Positions 21,515-28,964 of a DNA stretch of 33,770 bases are shown here, one piece after another. The stretch comes from Myxococcales bacterium. Lineage in GTDB: Bacteria; Myxococcota_A; Polyangia; Polyangiales; Polyangiaceae. The stretch's first letter is position 1; each line of letters opens with the position of its first letter. The position numbers and the translations under genes were made by a program. The stretch is taken from assembly GCA_016212965.1 (NCBI GenBank), contig JACRDA010000070.1, forward strand, positions 1 to 33,770, read 5' to 3'. The notes beneath the pieces are model-generated. The model worked only from the letters and a program-made list of their open reading frames with translations. It was not told the origin of the DNA and did not search any database.

Positions 21515-24004
21515 CTAGCGCAGGCCGAGCGCTGGGGCCGCGGGCTCGAGCCGCAGGGCCGCGAGATCGTCCTCGAGGCGCACGCGGCGCTCGAGGACCT
21601 CTTGCTGGAGCTCGACGAGCTCGGTCGTCAGGCGTGCGAGCTCGGCGTCGAGCGCCCCGAGGCGCGCGCCGAGGCCCTGCCCGGCCCCGCGCTCCGGGCC
21701 CTTGCCTGCCGGCGCGGCGGTGGGTTGCGCCTTCGGCTGGGTCCCGAGGAACGCCAGCTGCTCGCGAAGCTCCGCCGCGCGGCGGCGCTCACGCCCGAGC
21801 GCGTGACGACGGCCGGTCGCCTTCTGCTCGAGCTCCCCGAGCGAGGTCGCCTCGGCGAGGAGCCGGCCGAGCTCGGTGCGGAAGACCGCATCCGGGCCCT
21901 GCGCTGCGGCGCTCCCGCTCTCGGCCACGTACGCGCGGAGCAGCGTCGCGCCCGCGGCGGCGCGCAAGTCGACGGTCGACAGGACGCTCGTCGCCTCCTC
22001 GAGCGCGAGCTCGGCCCGACCCCGCGGCTCGACCTCGACGCGGTAGAGGTACGCGGCGCCGAGCCGCTCGGCCGCGGCGGGCGCGTCGGCCATGCCGTAG
22101 CCCGCCGCCGGGGTGGGGTGCAGGTAGACGACCGCGCGCTCGCCGCTCCGGTTGTGGAGCGTGAAGGTCGTCACGCGCGCGTGGCGGAGCTCGGCCGAGA
22201 ACACACCGCCCTCGAAGGACGCGAGGCGAGCGATGGCGTCGCGCTCGGACGGTCGCCGCTCGACCACGACCTGACGGTCGCGCGCGAACGGCACGAAGGC
22301 GACGCTGTGGGCGGGGATCGGCTCGCACAGGCCCTCGCCGATGAAGCCTTCGGCGCCGAAGACCGCCACCGGGCCGCTCTCGAGCGCGGCGTCGCTCGGA
22401 TTCACGAGCCGGAGCGCGCGGAACGGGAACACGTCGTCGCCGCGGGCCGTCTCCGCGTCGTAGTAGTAGACGATGTCGCCCTCCGTCTCGGCGTGCAGGA
22501 TGGGGAGCATGGCCGCGTGCCCCGAGGCGACGCTGAGCGTGCCCTCGAGCTCGAAGTGCGAGGTGCCGATGGGCTCGGCGTCCGCGGCGTCGGCAGCAGC
22601 GTCGGCAACCCGGGGCGCGGAGGGTGAGGCGGCGTCCGGCACCTCCACGATGCGCACGGCCGCGCCGGGCCGGCCGGCCGTCGCGCGCCCGACGGCCTCG
22701 ATGCGCCCTGACGCGACGCCCCGCTCGACGAGCTTGCGCTTGACGGCCTCGGCGCGCGCAAGGGCCGCCGCCCGAGGCTCGGCGTCGCCGTCGAGCGGAT
22801 GTCCCTCGATGCGGATGCGGCGGTTCCCGAGCTCGCCGCGCAGGCGCGTGGCGAGGGCGTCGAGCTCGGAGGGCGCCGCTGCGGCGGGGGTGCTCGAGGG
22901 GTCGGGCGGGCGCGGCGTGGCGACGGGCCCGCGCCCGAACGACGAGCCGTCCTCGTCGTCCGGCGGCAGACCCGGATCGATGGTCGCCGTCACGACCGTG
23001 TCGCCCGCGTAGCCCTGCTCCGAGCCGACGCATTGCATCGCCTCGGCCGCGAGCGACTCGCCGCGCGAGCCGAGCACGCCGAGCACCGCCACGAGGTGGG
23101 CCGTCTGCCCGCCGTCGTGGTGCGCGACCGCCTCGGCGAGCGACGCGCCGTGCTCGGCCGCCGTGCGCGCCGCGACCTCGAGCTGCGTCAGCTTGTCGCT
23201 GAGGCAGAGCGTGCGCACGACGTCCTTCTCCTTGCGCGCCTGCCCGAGGAGCTCGCCCACGCGCCCGCGCAGGCCGCCGAGTCCCTCCGCCAGGCGCCGC
23301 GCCTCGGCCGCCGGATCACCGGAGAGCGCGCCGATCACGCCGGCCGTGTCGGCCGTGATCTCCCACAGCACCGAGGAGCCGTCCCCCGCGCCGCCGTAGG
23401 TCGACTCCCCCACGGGCGGGGCCATGGCGAAGCGGTCGCTCGACAGGAGCGTGTCGCGCATCACCGGGCGCACCGAGCGCAGATCGTAGCGAAACGAGAG
23501 CGCCGAGCTCGAGGCCACCCCGAGCCGGACGTCGCGCCAGTCCTCGCCCGAGGTGTTGTCGACGATGGCCCAGCCCTCGAAGTCGACCTTGCCACCCGGG
23601 CGCACGGCCACGCGGTAGCTCGGCTTCCAGGTCGGGGCCTCGGTCAGGTACGAGAGCTTCACGCGCCGGGGCAGCGGGCCCGTGAACGCGAGCTCCACGT
23701 CGACGCGGCCGTCCGCCCCGTCGCTCGCGATGGTGGGCAGGCCCGCCGGCGCCGGCTCGCCGGTGTCGGCGTCGAGGATTCGGAAGCTCTTCAGCAAGTC
23801 GTCGACGAGGTGGCTCGGGACCGACAGGTGCAAGGAGCCACGCTCGAGCTCGGCCGTGCGCTCGAAGTAGGCGACCCCGTTCTTGTAGACGACGACGCGG
23901 CCGAGCGCGGCGTCGGAGTGGACGTAGCTCGCGCCGCCACAGCCGCCGAGCGCGAGCGCTCCGAGCAGGCCGAGAGCGGCGCGCACACGACGAGCGGTGC
24001 GCAT
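21515..24004 (-). CDS. DUF4139-like lipoprotein with inserted modules
   Basis: An 829-residue lipoprotein (lipobox LGGC, Cys22). The N-terminal part (31-190: VVVYKNGVAYFERTA, VDDLLKSFRILDADTG, YLTEAPTWKPSYRV, GWAIVDNTSGEDWRDVRL) and the part from about 480 to 690 (FELEGTLSVASGHAAMLPI, LVNPSDAALESGPVAVF, TFTLHNRSGERAVVYLHP) together form the DUF4139-type domain. Between them are two modules. Residues 235-350 carry TLCLSDKLTQLEVAAR, AMQCVGSEQ and VTATIDPGLPPDD, resembling a stand-alone periplasmic family I associate with myxobacteria. Residues 379-454 resemble an OmpA C-terminal peptidoglycan-associated domain (IRIEGHPLDGDAEPRAAALARA, VKRKLVERGVASGRIEAVG). A Glu/Arg-rich coiled coil closes the protein (about 700-829). 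An envelope structural role is inferred. Confidence 0.8.
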   Translation of the reverse strand: MRTARRVRAALGLLGALALGGCGGASYVHSDAALGRVVVYKNGVAYFERTAELERGSLHLSVPSHLVDDLLKSFRILDADTGEPAPAGLPTIASDGADGRVDVELAFTGPLPRRVKLSYLTEAPTWKPSYRVAVRPGGKVDFEGWAIVDNTSGEDWRDVRLGVASSSALSFRYDLRSVRPVMRDTLLSSDRFAMAPPVGESTYGGAGDGSSVLWEITADTAGVIGALSGDPAAEARRLAEGLGGLRGRVGELLGQARKEKDVVRTLCLSDKLTQLEVAARTAAEHGASLAEAVAHHDGGQTAHLVAVLGVLGSRGESLAAEAMQCVGSEQGYAGDTVVTATIDPGLPPDDEDGSSFGRGPVATPRPPDPSSTPAAAAPSELDALATRLRGELGNRRIRIEGHPLDGDAEPRAAALARAEAVKRKLVERGVASGRIEAVGRATAGRPGAAVRIVEVPDAASPSAPRVADAAADAADAEPIGTSHFELEGTLSVASGHAAMLPILHAETEGDIVYYYDAETARGDDVFPFRALRLVNPSDAALESGPVAVFGAEGFIGEGLCEPIPAHSVAFVPFARDRQVVVERRPSERDAIARLASFEGGVFSAELRHARVTTFTLHNRSGERAVVYLHPTPAAGYGMADAPAAAERLGAAYLYRVEVEPRGRAELALEEATSVLSTVDLRAAAGATLLRAYVAESGSAAAQGPDAVFRTELGRLLAEATSLGELEQKATGRRHALGRERRRAAELREQLAFLGTQPKAQPTAAPAGKGPERGAGQGLGARLGALDAELARLTTELVELQQEVLERRVRLEDDLAALRLEPAAPALGLR

Positions 24005-24070
24005 GAGGAACCTCCGCGCCGTCCTTGGTTGCGCCAGCCCTCCGACTTGCGCGCCGCGAGCACGATTGCG

Positions 24071-24167
24071 ACGGGTGCGGGGGCGTGTGCGGGAGCGGGC
24101 GCGGGGGCGGGGGCGGGCGCGGGAGAGTGGGCGTGGGCGGCAGCGGGTGCGGGCGCGAGCGCGGGGT
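24071..24167 (+). repeat. Degenerate GC hexamer array 3
   Basis: A period-6 array of the same family as arrays 1 and 2 (GCGGGG, GCGTGT, GCGGGA, GCGGGC and GAGTGG units), G-rich on the + strand. It lies 66 bases upstream of the DUF4139-like gene start and directly beside the ISAs1 remnant. GCGGGAGAGTGGGCG is shared with array 1 in the opposite orientation. Confidence 0.85.
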
Positions 24168-24169
24168 CA

Positions 24170-24506
24170 TCCCCCGGTTTTTGGGAGTAATTCGAGGATG
24201 ACCCTGCTCGGATGGCAGCGGAGGACTCTGCCCGCCTGGAGTCTTCGCTTCCTCCGGTCGATGGACTTCCATGAGACGCGCAGCAAGGGCCATGGGCGCA
24301 CCGAGCACCGGCGCTGCTGGACGAGCACGGCGCTGAACTGCGGGAGCCGGCGCCGCGGCCGACTCCCGCCCGAGCCCGCGGCCTCGTTCGTGCGTGCGCG
24401 CTTCGTCGAGGTCGATCGCTGCGTCGACGGCAAGACCGAGGACCCAGTGCAGCGAGTTCTCGATGCCCCAGTGTCTGCCAACCACGCAGCCATGTTGCCC
24501 ATGCCC
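24170..24506 (-). pseudogene. ISAs1-family transposase C-terminal remnant
   Basis: On the - strand RHWGIENSLHWVLG (24476 down to about 24435) matches the strongly conserved HWxIENxLHWVLDV motif near the end of ISAs1-family transposases, followed by AVDAAIDLDEARTHERG where the family has FxEDxSRxRxG. After a frame change the DNA reads LRVSWKSIDRRKRRLQAG, reminiscent of the family's final K-x-I-K-x-K-R-L-x-A-G-W segment. The N-terminal three quarters of the transposase, including most of its catalytic core, are absent. The remnant is fused in frame to the upstream membrane-protein gene. Confidence 0.6.
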
Positions 24507-25145
24507 GCGGGCGCCGGACAGGAATTCGGCGTCCGTCACGAGGGAGTCCACGGCGACCTCGCGCCACTGCTCGCCCGGCGACGTGGCCTTCGGGTCGCGC
24601 CGGGCGACCGCAAGCTCTGCGGCCCGCTCCGTGACGATGGGGTGCAGCCGTGACCACACGAGGTCGTGCACGCCTGGCAGGCGCGCGACATCGACCGGGT
24701 ACTGAGCGTGCCGCGCATACGCCAGCCGCTGGGCCCGCGCGTCCAGCGACAGCCCCCCGAGCGCCCAGGCGGCAACCGACGCGACGGCAGCCAGGACCGC
24801 GAGCCCGATCCAGGCGGCCCCGGTCCAACCACCGCCTTCTGCAAGGCCCCCGCGCGTCAGGGCGAGGGCCAAGCCGAGCGCTACGAGGGGACCCCACACG
24901 CGGCAGTAGCCGATCGCGACGGACTTGAAGCCCAGCGTGACCGGCACCTCATGGCCGGGCTCGCCACCGAGCTGCACCAGGTGCGAGCCGCGCGGAAACA
25001 GCGGCAACAAGCCGGCGAGGTGGACGAACCGCGTCGTGATGCTCCAACCGGCGCACGCATCGACCGAGCCGTACGCCCGGTGCCACACATGCAGATGTTG
25101 GCGCAAGTCCAGCACCCGGGGGAGCGTACCATGGCGTGACGCCAC
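24507..25145 (-). CDS. Membrane protein fragment, C-terminus replaced by IS remnant
   Basis: About 213 residues of an unrecognised protein from a GTG at 25145. The N-terminal 80 residues (HLHVWHRAYGSVDACAGWSI, FVHLAGLLPLFPRGSHLVQLG, GFKSVAIGYCRVW) look like a small globular segment. Two hydrophobic segments follow (about 84-103, WGPLVALGLALALTRGGLA; and 109-131, GAAWIGLAVLAAVASVAAWALGGL), then a soluble tail (GVHDLVWSRLHPIVTERAAEL, GEQWREVAVDSLVTDAEF). From about residue 214 the frame continues into the ISAs1 transposase remnant, so the original C-terminus was probably lost or replaced. The start is uncertain, as other GTG/TTG codons lie within 20 codons. Codon use is similar to neighbouring genes. 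Confidence 0.5.
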
Positions 25146-25227
25146 TTCGTTGCGGGCGCAACACGGCGGCGGGGTCCTGGATCAACCTCCGACGTCCGAT
25201 CGGCGCCGGGGGCGATCGGCGGGCGAC

Positions 25228-25251
25228 ACTCTCGTCGAGCTTGAGCTTCAC
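25228..25251 (-). pseudogene. Truncated DUF5615-type PIN-like toxin (start only)
   Basis: A GTG start overlapping the antitoxin stop (GTGA, 25248-25251) opens with MKLKLDES, the hallmark beginning (MKLKLDEN) of DUF5615 PIN-like toxins that usually follow DUF433 genes. After these eight codons the frame reads VARRSPPAPIGRRRLIQDPA, which has no resemblance to the rest of the family (GHDVxTVxxEGL, VTQDLDF). The toxin is therefore cut, and the remainder of the gap up to the membrane-protein gene holds nothing recognisable. Confidence 0.6.
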
Positions 25252-25499
25252 GCGACCTCGACCTCTGGGGGGATCGGCGTCGGGGCGGGCAGATCCTCGC
25301 TGGCAGATGCGGCCGCAAACGCGATCACGGCGCGCACGTCCTCCTCTGCGAGGCTCGGGAACTCCGCCAGGATCTCTGCGCTCGTGTTGCCGTGCGCCAG
25401 ATAGCCGAGGATTGTGCGCACCAACACCCGGGTGCCCCGCACGACGGGCTGTCCGCCACAGATGGCAGGGTCACGCAGGATTCGGTCGTGATGGGTCAT
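25248..25499 (-). CDS. DUF433-family antitoxin
   Basis: An 83-residue DUF433 (VapB45-like) protein: ILRDPAICGGQPVVRGTRVLV, TILGYLAHGNTSAEILAEFPSL and EEDVRAVIAFAAA follow the family consensus almost position by position, with a helix-turn-helix-like fold that normally binds DNA and neutralises a PIN-domain RNase partner. The start is ATG at the complement of 25497-25499. Family members are normally the first gene of a pair with a DUF5615-type toxin in GTGA or ATGA overlap, and that overlap is preserved here although the toxin is not. It may survive as a free antitoxin. It sits in a region of insertion scars. Confidence 0.88.
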   Translation of the reverse strand: MTHHDRILRDPAICGGQPVVRGTRVLVRTILGYLAHGNTSAEILAEFPSLAEEDVRAVIAFAAASASEDLPAPTPIPPEVEVA

Positions 25500-25889
25500 G
25501 GGCGTCTTGCTCCTACATCACGCAGAACTTCTTGTACTTCTTCCATCCCAGCCACGGCCTCCTGCGCAAGTGCCGCGCCCCCGAGCCGTCACGACGTGTC
25601 CTGCCGATTCTAGCGCAGATCGGAGCGGCGCCTCGTAGCGGTCACGCTCGCACTTGCGCGCCTCCGGCGTCACCGTTTGCGTGCGTCCGCGTCTGGCCGC
25701 GGGGAGCTGCGTCGGTTCGGGACTCTGCCGCCGCCGCCCAGAGTCGGGATCTCCCCTCGTTCCCCGCGCTGCTGTCCCCAACGCCGCCTTCTGTCCTTCT
25801 GTTCTTCTTGTGAATCCTCGGGTGCCCCAGCCCCCCCAACCTGCCAAAAACGGGCGCCCTCCGCCGCGCGCGGCTACATTTCCGCGGGC
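25500..25889. other. Intergenic region with copy 2 of dispersed repeat
   Basis: This is the region between the divergent DUF433 gene and the phosphodiester-glycosidase-like gene. No gene is supported: frames lack codon bias and the frame open into the downstream gene has no similarity before its ATG. Positions 25761-25818 are the reverse complement of 279-338 (CTTCTGTTCTTCTTGTGA on the + strand), a second member of the short dispersed repeat. Both divergent promoters must lie here, but no -35/-10 pair can be picked with confidence. Confidence 0.6.
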
Positions 25890-27305
25890 ATGCCGAGCGA
25901 CGCCACGAATTCCGAGCCCCCCGTCCCCCCGAAGCACGGCACCGCGGCGGACCGCCCTGCCGACGAGCCGAAGCCGAAGAAGAAGCGCCGCTGGCGCCGC
26001 CGGCTGCTCATCGCGACGGCGGTGGTCGTCGTCGGCACGCTCGGGCTCTGGGTGGCCGTGCACAAGATCCCGTGGCTCGGGCCGTGGCTCGCGGACGCCT
26101 TGCGGGCGGTCATCGGCAAGGACGCCGTCGCGCGGCTCGAGGAGCTCGTCTACGGCGTCGAGGACAAGTGGAACCAGGCGTGGAAGGGCGGCGACGCCCC
26201 GAAGCCCTACTGGGACGTGCCGACCGACGTCGAGCCGCCGAAGCCCATCGAGGAGGCGGGCTGCACCGTGCCGGCCTTCCGGCCGGACGACGTCGGGCCG
26301 GTCCTGACGAGCTGGAGCGCGCCCGGCGACGGTGTCTGGGTCGCGATCCAGGCGCAGCACGCGGGCGACACGCCGCGCATGTACAAGACGCTGCTCCACC
26401 CCGACCCCAAGCGCTCGTGGGCCGCCGTGACGGTCGTCGCCGTCGATCTTCGCCAGGTCGATCTGCACATGGTGCTCGGCACGCAGGAGCCCGCCGCGCG
26501 CACGCCCGAGGGCGAGAAGATCGAGCGGACCGGCATCATCCCGGAGCGCGACACGGCCGAGCTCCTGGCGGCCTTCAACGGCGGCTTCAAGACCGAGCAC
26601 GGCCAGTTCGGGGTCGGGGTCGGCGAGGTCGTGGTGGTGCCGGCGCGCAAGGTTTCCTGCCTCGTCGCCTTCGTGCCGGGCCCCGCCGGACAGCCCGAGC
26701 TCCACATCGGCGACTGGGAGGGGCTCGGGGGCCTCGAGCAGAAGGCTCTATGGTGGCGCCAGACGCCGGCCTGCATCGCGGAGGACGGCAAGGAGAACCC
26801 GCTGCTCGTCACGAGCGAGAAGAACACCGCCTGGGGCGCGACGCTCGACGGTCAGACCGTCATCCGCCGCTCGGCCATCGGCGTGTCGGCCGACCACCGC
26901 GTGCTCTACTCCGGCATCGGCGACCACGTGACGGCCCGGGCCCTCGCCGCAGCCATGCTGCACGCCGGCGCGGTCGACTCGGCGCAGCTCGACGTGAACT
27001 GGTCCTACCCCAAGTTCGTCGTCTACGCGCCGCGCGGCAGCGGCAAGAACGACCTCGTCGCGCAGAAGCTGTGCGACGGCTTCGAGTTCAGCGAGGACGA
27101 GTACGTGCGCCAGAAGAACCCGCGCGACTTCTTCTACCTCACGAGGAAGAAGCCCGAGGCGACGGCCGCACTCGTGTGCGGGCCCGGCGCCGGCTCCGCG
27201 CCGGGCGACCCGCCGAAGCCGGCCCCCGCCGAGCCCGGTGCGCCGGCACCCGAGGGCCCGCGCGGCGCGCGCCTCGACGCCACACGCACCGCCGGGGACG
27301 GTTGA
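25890..27305 (+). CDS. Phosphodiester-glycosidase-like (NAGPA-domain) membrane protein
   Basis: A 471-residue protein. A basic, Pro-rich cytoplasmic head with KPKKKRRWRRR (about 28-38) precedes one transmembrane segment (about 39-57, LLIATAVVVVGTLGLWVAV), placing the rest outside the inner membrane. The exported domain resembles the NAGPA/phosphodiester glycosidase family: VVAVDLRQVDLHMVLGTQEPAARTPEG, LLAAFNGGFKTEHGQFGVGV with the conserved NGGF, RRSAIGVSADHRVLYSG, and AMLHAGAVDSAQLDVNWSYP where the family has GAxxALNLDGGGS. The Pro/Ala-rich tail follows about residue 430. The substrate is unknown; the altered LDVNWS suggests a divergent subgroup. The ATG at 25890 lacks a clear Shine-Dalgarno. 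Its stop overlaps the next start (TTGA). Confidence 0.78.
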   Translation: MPSDATNSEPPVPPKHGTAADRPADEPKPKKKRRWRRRLLIATAVVVVGTLGLWVAVHKIPWLGPWLADALRAVIGKDAVARLEELVYGVEDKWNQAWKGGDAPKPYWDVPTDVEPPKPIEEAGCTVPAFRPDDVGPVLTSWSAPGDGVWVAIQAQHAGDTPRMYKTLLHPDPKRSWAAVTVVAVDLRQVDLHMVLGTQEPAARTPEGEKIERTGIIPERDTAELLAAFNGGFKTEHGQFGVGVGEVVVVPARKVSCLVAFVPGPAGQPELHIGDWEGLGGLEQKALWWRQTPACIAEDGKENPLLVTSEKNTAWGATLDGQTVIRRSAIGVSADHRVLYSGIGDHVTARALAAAMLHAGAVDSAQLDVNWSYPKFVVYAPRGSGKNDLVAQKLCDGFEFSEDEYVRQKNPRDFFYLTRKKPEATAALVCGPGAGSAPGDPPKPAPAEPGAPAPEGPRGARLDATRTAGDG

Positions 27306-28120
27306 AGCCCGCGCGGCCCACGATAGGGCAGCCGAGGCCGCCCCGGGGCGGACGACGCCCGCCCGAGCCCGCCGCGGAGCCGCCGCGCGACGCGGCCGAG
27401 GAGCTCACGTTCGGCCTCCGCGCCGCGCTCGCCGTCCTCGCGCGCCGGCCCAACGACATCCGCCGGCTCGTCGTCTCGAGCGCCGCGCGCGCCGAGGCGC
27501 AGGCCCTCGAGCTCGCGCGGCAGCTCGGCATCGAGATGCGCGAGGCCTCCGACGCCGAGCTCGAGCGCCTCACGGGCTCGAAGCAGCACGAGGGGGTCGC
27601 CCTCTTCGCCCGCCCGAGGCTCTGGACGGCGCCGCGCGAGCTCGCACGGGCGCTCGTCGCGCGGCGCGGGGTCGCGGTCGTGTTCGACCGGGTGCGCAAC
27701 CCCTTCAACATCGGCGCCATCCTCCGCACCGCCGCCTTCTTCGGCGTCGACGGCGCCCTCTTCGGGCCGCTCGCCCCGGCCCCGGGCCTCACCGGCACGG
27801 CCGTGCGCGTCGCCGAGGGCGGGGTCGAGCACCTCCTGCTCGCGCGCACGACCGACCTCGGCCACACCCTCGCCCGCCTGCGCGCCGCGGACGTGCACGT
27901 CTACGGCGCCGACGGTCACGCGCGCACCTCGGCCTTCGGCTTTTCCTTCGAGCGCCCGGCCGTGCTCGTGCTCGGCAACGAGCGCGAGGGCCTGTCGCCC
28001 GCCGTGCGCTCGACTTTCGAGGCCTCGCTCGCCATCCCGGGTCGCGGCGCCGTCGAGTCGCTCAACGTGTCCGTGGCGGGCAGCATCCTGCTCGCCGAGC
28101 TCGCCCGCTCCAGCCGCTGA
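27302..28120 (+). CDS. TrmH/SpoU-family RNA 2'-O-methyltransferase
   Basis: A 272-residue SPOUT-class methyltransferase that transfers methyl from S-adenosylmethionine to a ribose 2'-OH in rRNA or tRNA. After a Pro/Arg-rich leader (1-32), a substrate-binding domain (LTFGLRAALAVLARRPNDIRRL, GSKQHEGVALFA) resembles RlmB/TsnR types. The three SpoU motifs follow: motif 1 DRVRNPFNIGAILRTA (129-144) with catalytic Arg142, motif 2 VLVLGNEREGLS (221-232) and motif 3 IPGRGAVESLNVSVAGSILL (245-264), which form the knotted cofactor site. The start is a TTG overlapping the preceding stop (TTGA, 27302-27305), because no ATG or GTG gives the full N-terminal domain. RlmB (23S G2251) is the nearest guess, but the target cannot be fixed. 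Confidence 0.88.
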   Translation: MKPARPTIGQPRPPRGGRRPPEPAAEPPRDAAEELTFGLRAALAVLARRPNDIRRLVVSSAARAEAQALELARQLGIEMREASDAELERLTGSKQHEGVALFARPRLWTAPRELARALVARRGVAVVFDRVRNPFNIGAILRTAAFFGVDGALFGPLAPAPGLTGTAVRVAEGGVEHLLLARTTDLGHTLARLRAADVHVYGADGHARTSAFGFSFERPAVLVLGNEREGLSPAVRSTFEASLAIPGRGAVESLNVSVAGSILLAELARSSR

Positions 28121-28153
28121 GAACCCCCCCGCCCCGCCGAGAGCCGAGCGTTC

Positions 28154-28837
28154 ATGTGCGCTGATCCAGCCCACGAGCTCTTCGACCTCTACGACCGCGA
28201 GGGGCGCCCCCTCGGCCGTCAGAAGGAGCGGGCGCTCGTCCATCGCGACGGCGACTGGCACCGGAGCGTGCACATCTGGGTGGCTCTGCGCGCGCCGGGC
28301 TCGGGCGCTTGCACGCTCGTGATGCAGCGCCGCTCGCTCGAGAAGGACACGTGGCCGGGGGCCGTCGACGTCGCGGTGACGGGGCACGTGCGGGCCGGCG
28401 AGACGCTCGACGAGAGCCTGCGCGAGGCCGACGAGGAGATCGGCCTCCGGCTCGGGCCGGGCGACGTCGTGCGGCTCGGCCTCCGACGGCGCGAGGACCG
28501 GCACGCCCCCGGCATCGCCGACCACGAGCTCCAGTCGATCTACGCCGCCGTCGTGACGCTCGAGCTCGCCGCCCTCCGCCCGGGCGCGGGCGAGGTGACC
28601 GAGCTCCTCGCCTTGCCTTTCGACGCCGCCGGCGCGCTCTACCGCGGCGAGCTCGAGGCCGTCGACGGCGAGCGGCTCCGGCTCGGAGCGTCGGGAACCG
28701 AGCTCGGGCCCGTGCGGCTCGCCCGGCGCGAGCTCGTGCACGCGGCCGATCCGTACTACGCCCGCGCCCACGCGAGCCTCGCCGAGCTCCTCCGGGGCAC
28801 CCCGCCGGAGCCCTGGGTGCTCGACGCGGCACGCTGA
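28154..28837 (+). CDS. Nudix hydrolase, IPP-isomerase-like subgroup
   Basis: A 227-residue Nudix protein with no signal peptide. FDLYDREGRPLGRQKERALVHRDGDWHRSVHIWV and MQRRSLEKDTWPGAVDVAVTGHV are typical of the YfcD/IPP-isomerase-like branch. The Nudix box GHVRAGETLDESLREADEEIGL (about 77-98) carries the metal-binding READEE core, but the spacer between GE and RE is six residues rather than the canonical seven, as seen in that branch. Such enzymes hydrolyse nucleoside diphosphate derivatives or, rarely, isomerise isopentenyl diphosphate; the substrate is unknown. The ATG at 28154 lies 33 bases after the methyltransferase gene, so the two are probably co-transcribed. Confidence 0.88.
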   Translation: MCADPAHELFDLYDREGRPLGRQKERALVHRDGDWHRSVHIWVALRAPGSGACTLVMQRRSLEKDTWPGAVDVAVTGHVRAGETLDESLREADEEIGLRLGPGDVVRLGLRRREDRHAPGIADHELQSIYAAVVTLELAALRPGAGEVTELLALPFDAAGALYRGELEAVDGERLRLGASGTELGPVRLARRELVHAADPYYARAHASLAELLRGTPPEPWVLDAAR

Positions 28838-28868
28838 AGTACGCGATCGCAAAGGGCCATGACGCGCG

Positions 28869-28884
28869 ACGCGACGCGTCGCGT
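28869..28884. promoter_or_regulatory. 16-bp perfect palindrome, possible operator
   Basis: ACGCGACGCGTCGCGT is a perfect palindrome in the 127-base gap before the DUF885 gene. It is bracketed by the direct repeats ATGACGCG at 28859-28866 and 28886-28893. Its spacing from the ATG (80 bases) is suitable for an operator or regulatory protein site. Palindromes of CG-rich sequence arise easily at this base composition, so the functional call is tentative. Confidence 0.35.
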
Positions 28885-28964
28885 TATGACGCGCCGAGTC
28901 GGGCTGCGCGAGGGGCTCGCGGCGCCCAGCGCGGGGGCTCGAACTGTGTCAGGATCATCGTTCC

